DNA of 9,424 nucleotides, taken from the NCBI GenBank assembly GCA_038246575.1, contig JBBRVU010000167.1, forward strand, positions 1 to 9,424, written 5' to 3'. Below the pieces are notes generated by a model. That model was not told where the DNA came from. It saw only the letters and a list, made by a program, of their open reading frames with translations, and did not search any database. This stretch comes from JACCUZ01 sp038246575 (lineage in GTDB: Bacteria; Actinomycetota; Actinomycetes; JACCUZ01). A program made the position numbers and the translations under genes. Of this stretch, positions 1-6,428 are shown one piece after another; within the stretch, counting starts at the first letter, position 1; each line of letters begins with the position of its first letter.

Positions 1-249
1 CCCTCACCCCCACCGCCCACCACCAAGGACCCAGGAGCACCCGACCACCGCGCCGGGCGATCAACCACGCCCCGCCGCACACCAGCGCGCATCGAGATCA
101 ACACAGCCGGCTCGGACTGCCTGATGAAAGAGCCGGGCTAGAACTGGGCTAGAACGTCCCTCCCTCGAGCCGAGCGCGACCGGTGGGGATGTCGGCCGGC
201 GCGGCACCGACGTGCCCGTCCCCACGGGGCGGCCACAGCGACGGACCCG
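1..249. other. Leading region with no supported gene
   Basis: I see no gene here that I can defend. One plus-strand frame is open from the window edge to a TAG at 139-141 (46 codons), but its product is proline-rich and low in complexity and matches no family I recognise. It could be the tail of a gene starting outside the window or chance in GC-rich DNA. The only structure I see is the short tandem repeat at 135-155. There is no clear promoter or terminator. Confidence 0.5.
135..155. repeat. Tandem repeat, two copies of gggctagaac
   Basis: The 10-mer gggctagaac occurs at 135-144 and again at 146-155, separated by one T, so the period is 11 bp, about one helical turn. The first copy contains the TAG that closes the open frame entering from the left edge. 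The repeat lies about 95 bp upstream of the small membrane protein gene. It could be a protein-binding site for that gene or a simple local duplication; nothing here decides between them. Confidence 0.5.
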
Positions 250-507
250 ATGAGGGCCGCACGGGCCGGCGTTCTGGCCTTCGCCGGAGCCCTCGCCGGG
301 CTGGTCATCGGCCTCCTGCTCGCGTCCGTGCTGAGTGTCGCCGGCGTACCGCTGCTGCACCGCGCGGTCGGCATCAGGTTCTTGGAGCTGTACCTGGCCG
401 CGGCTGGGGCCATCGCTGCCCCGCTGCTCGACCGGCAGCCCCGCGGGCGAGGTGCGAGCCGTCGTCGTGTCACGGATCCTGCGCCCACATCCCCCGCGGA
501 GGACTGA
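250..507 (+). CDS. Small two-helix membrane protein, family not recognised
   Basis: This is an 85-residue protein I cannot assign to a named family. Residues about 7-33 (rich in Gly, Ala, Leu and Val) and about 44-60 (FLELYLAAAGAIAAPLL) form two likely transmembrane helices. A short, charged, Arg- and Pro-rich tail follows. No catalytic or metal-binding motif is visible. The ATG at 250 is the first start in this frame after the TAG at 139-141, but no good Shine-Dalgarno precedes it, so the start is moderately sure. The stop at 505-507 is one base before the ATG of the multicopper oxidase at 509, and the Shine-Dalgarno of that gene lies inside this gene. The two were therefore very probably co-translated. 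I infer a role tied to the oxidase, such as membrane anchoring or assembly, without direct evidence. It appears intact while its partner is broken. Confidence 0.65.
   Translation: MRAARAGVLAFAGALAGLVIGLLLASVLSVAGVPLLHRAVGIRFLELYLAAAGAIAAPLLDRQPRGRGASRRRVTDPAPTSPAED
498..502 (+). promoter_or_regulatory. Shine-Dalgarno GGAGG inside the upstream gene
   Basis: GGAGG lies six bases before the ATG at 509, within the last codons of the 85-residue membrane protein gene. It fixes the oxidase start at 509 rather than further upstream in the same open frame (335). With a 1-nt intergenic gap it implies translational coupling. Confidence 0.7.
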
Positions 508-508
508 C

Positions 509-847
509 ATGCCGCTGACCCGTCGATCCTTCCTCCGACTCGCCGGTGCAGGCGCCGTCGGAGCCTCGGTCGCCGCATGCACGGGCGGCCTCCTCGGCTC
601 GCTGCGCGGGGCCGGCGGCGGTAGCGACGGCAGCACCGACTGCTACGAGATCACCCAGCGGGAGGGCGGCACGCGCATACTGCCCGACGCGGCGACCCCG
701 TCTGGGGATACGACGGGGTATTCCCCCGGGCTGACGCTGCACTCGCAGCGTGGCCGCCGCACGGTGGTCCGCCACCACAACCGCTTGCCGGTGCCCGTCG
801 TGGTCCATCTGCACGGCGGGGTCACGCCGCCCGGCGACGACGGGTAG
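509..847 (+). pseudogene. Multicopper oxidase, N-terminal fragment with Tat signal
   Basis: This is a 112-residue reading frame. Residues 4-10 (TRRSFLR) are a twin-arginine motif, followed by a hydrophobic stretch to about 23 and a possible lipobox with Cys24 (SVAAC), so the ancestor was exported folded and perhaps lipid-anchored. Residues HLHGG near position 100 match the first T2/T3 copper motif of the family. The frame stops right after the family's DG step, where intact members continue with Tyr-Pro. Between roughly codons 64 and 73 the product reads SGDTTGYS. The overlapping frame from base 700 reads VWGYDGVF, the family-like sequence. This indicates a lost G near 700 and an extra C in the 723-727 run. 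If translated, the product would be an exported partial cupredoxin domain. Confidence 0.8.
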
Positions 848-860
848 CACCGGCCGGGTC

Positions 861-1310
861 ATGCGCTTCCTCGTCACCCGGACCGCGAGCGACGACGGCG
901 CCATTCCGCACGTCCTGAGTGACGTCGAGCGGCTCGACGCCTCCGCCGCGTCGACCACCCGGAACTTCGTCTTCGACCAGCGGGCCGACGGATGGGCCAT
1001 CAACGGGAAGGCCTTCGATCCCGATCGTGTCGACGCCGACCCGGCTGCGGGAAGCATCGAGATCTGGCGCTTCGACTGCGACGCCCACCACCCGATCCAT
1101 CTGCACCAGGGCCATTTCCAGGTCCTCAGCCGTAGCGGCGAGCCGCCGCGGCCGTTCGACGCCAGCTGGAAGGACACCGTCGACGTCCTGACCAGCCAGG
1201 ACGTGCGGGTCGCCGTCCGCTTCGCGGACCTCCGCGGCCGCTGGGTGTTCCATTGCCACAACCTCGAACACGAGGACATGGAGATGATGGCCACCATGCA
1301 CGTCCGATGA
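861..1310 (+). pseudogene. Multicopper oxidase, C-terminal cupredoxin fragment
   Basis: This is the final cupredoxin domain of the same oxidase, 149 residues if read from the ATG at 861. The homologous sequence starts slightly earlier (GSTGRVMRF, from about 843). It keeps the HPIHLH motif with a following GHFQVL, and the terminal HCHxxxHxxxxM motif that supplies both type 3 and type 1 ligands, including the axial Met. The copper residues of this domain thus look undamaged, but it lacks an export signal and the other half of the trinuclear site. No Shine-Dalgarno precedes the ATG at 861, so independent translation is doubtful. The TGA at 1308-1310 is probably the original stop. Confidence 0.8.
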
Positions 1311-1378
1311 GTTCTACCGGTCCCCGTCGACATGCCACCGGTAGCCAGCCGGCACGCGTCGCCGGTCCACCCGGTGCT

Positions 1379-1386
1379 AGGAGGTG
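1379..1386 (+). promoter_or_regulatory. Strong Shine-Dalgarno AGGAGGTG before the EEP gene
   Basis: AGGAGGTG is a near-perfect anti-16S match a few bases before the ATG at 1389. It decides the start there over the in-frame ATG at 1332, which lacks such a site. Confidence 0.75.
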
Positions 1387-1388
1387 CC

Positions 1389-2378
1389 ATGGTGACGATC
1401 GCCACCTGGAACGTGGAGAACCTCTTCCGGGCCGGGGTCGTGGGCGGCCCGCAGACTGTGGAGACCTACGAGCGCAAGCTCGCAGCGCTTGCGGCGACGA
1501 TCGACCAGATCGCACCCGACGTCCTCGCGCTGCAGGAGATCGGCGACCCGGCCGCCCTCGACGACCTGGTGGCCCGGCTCGCTCCGCCGCCGGGGGGGTC
1601 CTGGGCAGTCGTGCTGTCCGCCTTCCCGGACGAGCGAGGGATCCGGGTAGCGGTCCTCTCCGGCCTGCCGGTTCGGGCCAGCGGCGACGTGGTCGATCTC
1701 GCCGCCCGGCTCAGACCCGTGCAGGAGGACGACCGCGGCCCCGGCGCGACGCGGATGGGGCGCGGTGCCCTGCGGGTCCAGATCGGCGCCGAGGACCAGC
1801 CCTTTCACATCCTCACCTGCCACCTGAAGTCCAAGCTGCTGTCCTACCCGGACGGCCGGTTCGCCCCACGCAACGAGGACGAACGCGCCCGGTACGCCGC
1901 GTACGCGCTCTACCGACGTGCCGCGGAGGCGACAACGGTCCGCACGGAGGCCAACGCCGTCCTCGAGGGCGACGGCCAGCGGCGCCGACTGGTCGTGCTG
2001 GGCGACCTCAACGACACCGAGCAGGCAGCCACGACGCAGACCCTGCTCGGGCCGGGTGGCTCGGAGATCGGCACCGCCGGCTTCGATGTGCCCGACCAGG
2101 GCGACGCGTGGAGGCTGTGGAACCTGGCTGGGCTGATCCCCGAGGAGCGCCGCTACAGCCGTGTCTACCGCGGCCGCCGCGAGCTGATCGACCACGCACT
2201 GATCAGCCACGCGCTGCTCGGCGACGTGGCCGGCGCCGACAGCCTCGTCGAGGGCCTGCCGTCGGTGACCGACGACCCGCGCGCCCGGCGCGCGGCGACG
2301 GGGTCCGACCATGCGCCCGTGGTCGTGCAGCTGCAGGACCGGTACCCCTCGGATCCTGGGCAAGGCAGCCGGCCTTGA
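1389..2378 (+). CDS. Endonuclease/exonuclease/phosphatase-family metal hydrolase
   Basis: This 329-residue protein belongs to the Mg-dependent EEP superfamily (DNase I, exonuclease III and phosphodiesterase fold). Visible family motifs in order are WNVENLF (7-13), LQEIG (metal-binding Glu50), TCHLKSK (143-149), GDLND (205-209, catalytic Asp/Asn), IDH (267-269) and SDHAP (306-310, catalytic Asp-His). All catalytic positions appear present, so the enzyme should cleave phosphodiester or phosphate bonds. The substrate cannot be told from sequence; nucleic acid, nucleotides or phospholipid are all possible. No signal peptide or membrane helix is seen in the chosen product, so it is probably cytoplasmic. 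The WNVENLF plus HLKSK pattern is common in bacterial stand-alone EEP proteins. The gene follows the broken oxidase by 78 nt and precedes the GYD gene by 57 nt on the same strand, so it may share a transcript with either. Confidence 0.88.
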   Translation: MVTIATWNVENLFRAGVVGGPQTVETYERKLAALAATIDQIAPDVLALQEIGDPAALDDLVARLAPPPGGSWAVVLSAFPDERGIRVAVLSGLPVRASGDVVDLAARLRPVQEDDRGPGATRMGRGALRVQIGAEDQPFHILTCHLKSKLLSYPDGRFAPRNEDERARYAAYALYRRAAEATTVRTEANAVLEGDGQRRRLVVLGDLNDTEQAATTQTLLGPGGSEIGTAGFDVPDQGDAWRLWNLAGLIPEERRYSRVYRGRRELIDHALISHALLGDVAGADSLVEGLPSVTDDPRARRAATGSDHAPVVVQLQDRYPSDPGQGSRP

Positions 2379-2435
2379 CCGGCCTGCTGGCGGATGGGAC
2401 TGTCGCCCGACACCCGTGAGCGAGGAGACCCCGTC

Positions 2436-2756
2436 ATGCCCAAGTTCCTGCTCAAAGCCTCGTACACATCGCAGGGGATCAAAGGCGTCCAAGGCGCCGG
2501 CGGGAGCAGCCGGCGCGATGCGGTCGCCCAGCTCGCCGCCAGCGTCGGTGGACAGCTCGAGGGCTTCTACTTCGCCTTCGGCGACACCGACGCCTATGTG
2601 CTCGTCGACCTCCCCGACAACGAGAGCGCAGCCGCGGTCGCGCTGACCGTCAACGCGGCCGGAGGCGCGACCGTGCAGACCGTCGCGCTATTGACGCCGG
2701 AGGAGATCGACACCGCCGCGCACCGCTCGGTCGACTATCGGCCCCCCGGCGTCTGA
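2436..2756 (+). CDS. GYD-domain protein
   Basis: This 106-residue protein resembles the GYD family of small, probably cytoplasmic, ferredoxin-like-fold proteins of unknown function. Evidence is the opening KFLLKASYTSQGIKGV, which matches the typical start (a strand followed by a Thr/Gly-rich turn). The central FYFAFGDTDAYVLVDLPDN corresponds to the family signature, with Thr replacing the usual Tyr so that the name-giving Gly-Tyr-Asp reads Gly-Asp-Thr-Asp. The ending LLTPEEID is also typical. The length is normal. The ATG at 2436 is preceded by GAGGAG (2422-2427); the in-frame ATG at 2394 has no good ribosome site and would add a stretch unlike the family. It converges on the VOC gene with 15 nt between stop codons. 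No biochemical role can be inferred. Confidence 0.8.
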   Translation: MPKFLLKASYTSQGIKGVQGAGGSSRRDAVAQLAASVGGQLEGFYFAFGDTDAYVLVDLPDNESAAAVALTVNAAGGATVQTVALLTPEEIDTAAHRSVDYRPPGV

Positions 2757-2771
2757 AGAGAGCGGCGCCGG

Positions 2772-3200
2772 TCAGGACACGCAGAACTCGTTGCCCTCCG
2801 GGTCGGCCATGACGACCCAGTGCTCGCCCATCTCGTCGTACGTCGCCAGAGGCCGCGCCCCGAGCGCGACGAGCCGCTCCACCTCCGCCGCCACCCGCGC
2901 CGGCCGCTCGCCCGGCTCCAGTCCGGCGCCGACCTGCAGGTCGAGATGGACGCGGTTCTTGACCGTCTTGGCCTCCGGCACCTTCTGCAGGAAGATCCGC
3001 GGCTGCCGGCCGTCGGGGTCCACGACGGCCGACCGCGAGTCCCACTGCTCCGCCGGCACGCCCCAGGCGGTCAGCGCGGTTGGCCAGTCGGCGAAACCCT
3101 CCGGCGGGGGCTGGACGACGTAGCCCGCGGCGGCCGCCCAGAACTCGGCCTGCGCGGTCACGTCGTGGCAGTCGAGGACGAACTGGACTTGGGTGGCCAT
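2772..3200 (-). CDS. Glyoxalase-like (VOC superfamily) protein
   Basis: This 142-residue protein has the paired beta-alpha-beta-beta-beta layout of the vicinal oxygen chelate superfamily, closest to the actinobacterial glyoxalase-like group. The first module is residues 1-75 (start VQFVLDCHD, then AEFWAAAAGY, then DPDG and IFLQKVPE). The second is about 80-142, with NRVHLDLQV carrying His85 and the closing DPEGNEFCV carrying Glu137, the two usual metal-ligand positions. The DPEGNEFCV ending is highly characteristic. Members include glyoxalases, extradiol dioxygenases and antibiotic-binding proteins, so the substrate is open. It is the last gene of the minus-strand block, 30 nt after yjbR-like. 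Its own Shine-Dalgarno (GGAG, a few bases before the ATG when read on the minus strand) supports the start at 3200. Confidence 0.85.
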   Translation of the reverse strand: MATQVQFVLDCHDVTAQAEFWAAAAGYVVQPPPEGFADWPTALTAWGVPAEQWDSRSAVVDPDGRQPRIFLQKVPEAKTVKNRVHLDLQVGAGLEPGERPARVAAEVERLVALGARPLATYDEMGEHWVVMADPEGNEFCVS

Positions 3201-3230
3201 CTCAGCTCCGGCTCCGTGAGGGATGTCGGG

Positions 3231-3563
3231 TCATGGACGCTGCGATCGGCGGAGCTTGGCCACCACCGCGTCGTACGACGTGTCCACGGCGGCGAGCAGC
3301 TCGTCGTCGGGGACAGCGCCGTCGAGGCGGAGCGTCCGCCAGCCGTGGCGCCCGATGTAGGCCATCACGCTGGCGTCGTCTGGGTAGCGGCGAAGCCACT
3401 CCTCCGCCTCCTCCTGGGTGGCGCACTTGACGCCGACGGCGTCCGAGCCGAGGAAGGCGAAGATCTTGTCGCCGACCTTGGCGACCTCGTCGCCGTCCCA
3501 CGGCTCGTCGGGCCACGCGCCGGGCTTGCCCAGCGCGTGCTCGCGGACACGCTGGGTCCTCAC
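3231..3563 (-). CDS. YjbR/MmcQ-family protein
   Basis: This 110-residue protein matches the YjbR/MmcQ family (CyaY-like fold, DNA-binding-like; function not settled). Visible family features are an N-terminal helix leading to KPGAWPDEPWDGDEVAKV, the strand DKIFAFLG (32-39), a central VKC strand (45-47), GWRTLRLDG (74-82), PDDELLAAVDTSYD (85-98) and the final helix VVAKLRR. It is full length for the family. The start codon is GTG at 3563-3561. It shares the four bases GTGA with the uvrB stop, a classic stop-start overlap, so translation is most likely coupled to uvrB. The pairing may reflect only operon packing, but a role in DNA metabolism would fit. No metal or catalytic site is visible. Confidence 0.85.
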   Translation of the reverse strand: MRTQRVREHALGKPGAWPDEPWDGDEVAKVGDKIFAFLGSDAVGVKCATQEEAEEWLRRYPDDASVMAYIGRHGWRTLRLDGAVPDDELLAAVDTSYDAVVAKLRRSQRP

Positions 3564-5674
3564 GCCACCCCCGCCTCGTGCATGCCGCGCAGCTCCTTCT
3601 TCAGCTCGGCCACCTCGTCGCGCAGCCGGGCGGCGAGCTCGAACTGCAGCTCGGCCGCGGCGCCGTGCATCTGCGCGGTGAGCTGCTGGATGAGCTGCGC
3701 CAGGTCCGCCGACGGCATGCCGGCCAGCTCGGCGGCGTGCCGGCCGACCTCGCCGCGGGCCCGCGAGGACAGGCCCGGCACCGGCGACTTGCCGCGTGAC
3801 TGCTGCCGGCCGGAGCCACCGAGCAGCTGGGCGGTGTCGGCGTCCTCGCGGGCGAGCAGGTCGGTGATGTCGGTGATCCGCTTGCGCAGCGGCTGCGGGT
3901 CGACGCCGTGCGCCTCGTTGTAGGCGACCTGCTTGGCCCGCCGCCGGTTGGTCTCGTCGATGGCCTTCTCCATCGAGGGGGTGACCGCGTCGGCGTACAT
4001 GTGCACCTGCCCGGACACGTGGCGGGCCGCCCGGCCGATCGTCTGGACCAACGAGGTGCCCGAGCGCAGGAAGCCTTCCTTGTCGGCGTCGAGGATCGAC
4101 ACCAGCGACACCTCGGGCAGGTCGAGGCCCTCGCGGAGCAGGTTGATGCCGACGAGCACGTCGAACTCGCCCAGCCGCAGCTCGCGCAGCAGCTCCACCC
4201 GCCGCAGCGTGTCGACCTCCGAGTGCAGGTAGCGCACCCGGATGTCGTGCTCGAGGAGGTAGTCGGTGAGGTCCTCGGCCATCTTCTTGGTCAGGGTCGT
4301 CACCAGCACCCGCTCGTTGCGCTCGGTGCGCGACCGGATCTCGGCCATCAGGTCGTCGATCTGGCCCTTGGTCGGCTTGACCACGACCTGCGGGTCGACC
4401 AGTCCGGTCGGCCTAATGATCTGCTCGACGACGCCGCGCCCCTTGGACAGCTCGTAGGGCCCCGGCGTTGCGGACAGGTAGACAGTCTGGCCGATCCGCT
4501 CGAGGAACTCCTCCCAGCGCAGCGGACGGTTGTCCATCGCGCTGGGCAGCCGGAAGCCGTGGTCGACCAGCGTGCGCTTGCGGCTCATGTCGCCCTCGTA
4601 CATGCCGCCGATCTGCGGCACGGTGACGTGCGACTCGTCGATCACGACGAGGAAGTCCTCGGGGAAGTAGTCGAGCAGGCAGTTGGGCGGCGAGCCGGGT
4701 GCGCGCCCGTCGATGTGGCGGGAGTAGTTCTCGATGCCGGAGCAGAAGCCGACCTGGCGCATCATCTCGACGTCGTAGGTGGTGCGCATGCGGAGCCGCT
4801 GAGCCTCGAGCAGCTTGCCCTGGCGGTCCAGCTCCGTGAGGCGGTCGGCGAGCTCGAGCTCGATGCCGTGGATCGCCCGCTCCATGCGCTCCGGGCCGGC
4901 GACGTAGTGGGTGGCCGGGAAGACGTACAGCTCGGTGTCCTCGGTCACCACCTCACCGGTCAGCGGGTGAAGCGTCGATAGCCGTTCGATCTCGTCACCG
5001 AACAGCTCGACACGCACGGCCAGCTCCTCGTAGACCGGGATGATCTCGAGGGTGTCGCCGCGCACGCGGAACGTGCCCCGGGTGAACGCCTGGTCGTTGC
5101 GGGCGTACTGGATCTGGACGAGCCGGCGGAGCAGCTGGTCGCGCTCGACGACGTCGCCGACCCGCAGCCGCACCATGCGGTCGACGTACTCCTGCGGCGT
5201 ACCCAGCCCGTAGATCGAGGAGACGGTGGCCACCACGATGCAGTCGCGACGGGTGAGCAGCGAGTTGGTCGCCGAGTGGCGCAGCCGCTCGACCTCCTCG
5301 TTGATCGAGGAGTCCTTCTCGATGTAGGTGTCGGTCTGCGGGACGTAGGCCTCGGGCTGGTAGTAGTCGTAGTAGGAGACGAAGTACTCCACCGCGTTGT
5401 GCGGCAGCAGCTCGCGGAACTCGTTGGCCAGCTGGGCGGCCAGCGTCTTGTTGGGCGCCATGACCAGCGTGGGTCGCTGCAGCCGCTCGACCAGCCACGC
5501 CGTGGTCGCGGACTTGCCGGTGCCAGTTGCGCCGAGCAGTACGACGTTGCGCTCGCCGGCTCCGATGCGGGCGGTGAGCTCGTCGATCGCGGTCGGCTGG
5601 TCGCCGCTGGGCGCCCAGTCGGACACGACCTGGAACGGTTCGACGCGGCGCTGCAGGTCGGTGACGGGTCGCAC
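3560..5674 (-). CDS. uvrB: Excinuclease ABC subunit B
   Basis: UvrB is the DNA helicase-like damage-verification subunit of nucleotide excision repair. It is loaded by UvrA and recruits UvrC. The 704-residue product is of normal actinobacterial length and complete. Motifs in order: GATGTGKS Walker A (48-55); the beta-hairpin region YYDYYQPEAYVPQTDTYIEK (101-120); VVIDESH Walker B (343-349); LSATPGPYE (400-408); TTLTKKMAEDL (459-469); GINLLREGLDLPE (509-521); QTIGRAAR motif VI (544-551). The C-terminal UVR motif that contacts UvrC lies at about 657-692 (ELQFELAARLRDEVAELKKE). The start is chosen as GTG at 5674 because VRPVTDL there matches the family's usual N-terminus. The frame stays open to 6574, but that extension overlaps the DUF308 gene in another frame and is unlike UvrB. 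The Shine-Dalgarno is weak. I found no convincing LexA/SOS box in the 62 nt before the start. Confidence 0.97.
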   Translation of the reverse strand: MRPVTDLQRRVEPFQVVSDWAPSGDQPTAIDELTARIGAGERNVVLLGATGTGKSATTAWLVERLQRPTLVMAPNKTLAAQLANEFRELLPHNAVEYFVSYYDYYQPEAYVPQTDTYIEKDSSINEEVERLRHSATNSLLTRRDCIVVATVSSIYGLGTPQEYVDRMVRLRVGDVVERDQLLRRLVQIQYARNDQAFTRGTFRVRGDTLEIIPVYEELAVRVELFGDEIERLSTLHPLTGEVVTEDTELYVFPATHYVAGPERMERAIHGIELELADRLTELDRQGKLLEAQRLRMRTTYDVEMMRQVGFCSGIENYSRHIDGRAPGSPPNCLLDYFPEDFLVVIDESHVTVPQIGGMYEGDMSRKRTLVDHGFRLPSAMDNRPLRWEEFLERIGQTVYLSATPGPYELSKGRGVVEQIIRPTGLVDPQVVVKPTKGQIDDLMAEIRSRTERNERVLVTTLTKKMAEDLTDYLLEHDIRVRYLHSEVDTLRRVELLRELRLGEFDVLVGINLLREGLDLPEVSLVSILDADKEGFLRSGTSLVQTIGRAARHVSGQVHMYADAVTPSMEKAIDETNRRRAKQVAYNEAHGVDPQPLRKRITDITDLLAREDADTAQLLGGSGRQQSRGKSPVPGLSSRARGEVGRHAAELAGMPSADLAQLIQQLTAQMHGAAAELQFELAARLRDEVAELKKELRGMHEAGVA

Positions 5675-5702
5675 GAGGTCACGGTACGTGGGGGGTCCGA
5701 CA

Positions 5703-5736
5703 GCCCGCGAACGGCGCCTGCCGTGAGCGCTGCGGG
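5703..5736 (-). terminator. Possible hairpin between DUF308 gene and uvrB
   Basis: Just after the DUF308 stop codon, read on the minus strand, CCCGC (5704-5708) can pair with GCGGG (5732-5736). ACGGC (5711-5715) pairs with GCCGT (5720-5724) around a four-base loop inside it. There is no T-tract, so it would be a weak terminator or an RNA-processing or stabilising structure rather than a canonical terminator. In DNA this GC-rich, such pairings can arise by chance. Confidence 0.3.
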
Positions 5737-6279
5737 TCAGCCAGTCGGGGCGGCGATCATCGGGCGGGCGCGGCCGACGACGGCGAGGGCCAGCCCGTCG
5801 ACGATGGCGTGCACCCCGACGAGGACGCCGACCAGCCAGAGCGCCGACTCCGGCCAACCGATCAGCACCAGCAGCGCCAGCGCCAGCGTGACGACCCCGC
5901 TGAACAGCAGGGGCCAGAGGGGGCGACCGAAGGCGAACGCCGCCACGACGCGGACGATGCCGACCCCGAGGTAGATGCAGCCAGCGAGCAGGGTGATCGC
6001 GGCCAGGCCGACGAGCGGGTTCTTCACCAGGCCGACGCCGAACATCGCGACCAGCGGACCACCGACAACGCCGAACCAGAACGTCGGTGTGCCGCGGTGC
6101 GCCCACGCCGAGACGAACAGCACCACGCCGACGAGGATCGCCATCCAGCCGAGGAACAGCACCGAGATCTTCGACGCCAGCGCGACGTCGCCGAGCACGA
6201 CGATGCCCGCCACCACCAGGAGGATCCCGAGGATCACGTCCCACCCGGTCCGGCGGACCTCCACACCCGTGACAGCCAT
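5737..6279 (-). CDS. DUF308/HdeD-like membrane protein
   Basis: This 180-residue integral membrane protein has six predicted transmembrane helices at about 13-31, 36-58, 67-84, 88-113, 121-140 and 145-168, with very short loops. The repeated pattern of helix pairs ending in Gly (ILLVVAGIVVLGD, LLAGCIYLGVGIVRVV) is typical of the HdeD/DUF308 family. That family is named after an E. coli acid-resistance protein; most members have no known function. The start is ATG at 6279, fixed by a strong AAGGAGG just upstream on the minus strand and by fit to the family. Longer in-frame starts up to 6459 add a charged stretch unlike the family. The gene is 62 nt upstream of uvrB and may share a transcript, though a hairpin lies between. 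Its own promoter should lie in the divergent region beyond 6279, which also holds the 12-bp motif array. Confidence 0.85.
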   Translation of the reverse strand: MAVTGVEVRRTGWDVILGILLVVAGIVVLGDVALASKISVLFLGWMAILVGVVLFVSAWAHRGTPTFWFGVVGGPLVAMFGVGLVKNPLVGLAAITLLAGCIYLGVGIVRVVAAFAFGRPLWPLLFSGVVTLALALLVLIGWPESALWLVGVLVGVHAIVDGLALAVVGRARPMIAAPTG

Positions 6280-6282
6280 CCG

Positions 6283-6292
6283 GCCCCTCCTT
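6283..6292 (-). promoter_or_regulatory. Strong Shine-Dalgarno for the DUF308 gene
   Basis: Read on the minus strand this is AAGGAGGGGC, ending a few bases before the ATG at 6279. It decides the start at 6279 over longer in-frame alternatives. Confidence 0.7.
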
Positions 6293-6428
6293 CGACTCCC
6301 GGACGGACCAGTGTGGCAGGACATCCGCCGGCGACGGGGCCCCCCAGTCTGGTCGGCGAGTCGCGAACGCGCGGCCGGCCCGGGCGCTCTCGACTCGTCG
6401 CGTGCCCAACCCATCGACGTGTTCCGGC

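Larger units (their letters stand above)
509..1310 (+). pseudogene. Multicopper oxidase (CotA/bilirubin-oxidase-like), internally deleted
   Basis: The two ends of one multicopper oxidase lie next to each other in different frames with the middle missing. The front end has a Tat signal (TRRSFLR) and the first copper-binding stretch, VVHLHGG. The back end has HPIHLHQGHF and HCHNLEHEDMEMM, the type 1, 2 and 3 copper ligands of the last cupredoxin domain. Intact relatives of the CotA type are about 500 residues long. Here about 112 plus 150 residues remain, so I infer a loss of roughly 230-260 residues, including the second HxH motif needed for the trinuclear copper cluster. The frame changes across the join near 843-848 (TAG at 845-847). 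A compensating pair of 1-nt indels near 700 and 723-727 also scrambles a conserved stretch. These lesions make an active oxidase very unlikely. The alternative, two separate small cupredoxin genes, is unlikely because the fragments match opposite ends of one family. Confidence 0.85.

Noticed and set aside
91..103. A fifth copy of the 12-bp motif (atcgagatc)
   Set aside because: Only 9 of 12 positions match, it is far from the array, and similar partial matches occur inside coding regions (near 1055 and 5045).
1..141. Open frame from the left edge that might be the tail of a gene
   Set aside because: Only 46 codons, proline-rich, with no family resemblance. Open frames of this size are common by chance in such GC-rich DNA.
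705..731. gggtattccccc resembling a metal-sensor palindrome inside the oxidase
   Set aside because: It lies within coding sequence and is explained by the family's WGYDGVFPG codons plus the extra C.
1253..2419. 388-codon open frame overlapping the EEP gene
   Set aside because: It is a shadow frame. The product is Arg/Pro-rich with no motifs, while the other frame carries all EEP signatures.
5675..5736. A LexA/SOS box before uvrB
   Set aside because: Only a CGAAC half-site (5707-5711) is present without its inverted partner.
2820..5974. Long plus-strand frames opposite VOC, YjbR and uvrB
   Set aside because: They mirror the codon bias of the minus-strand genes and encode Leu/Val/Arg/His-rich strings without homology.
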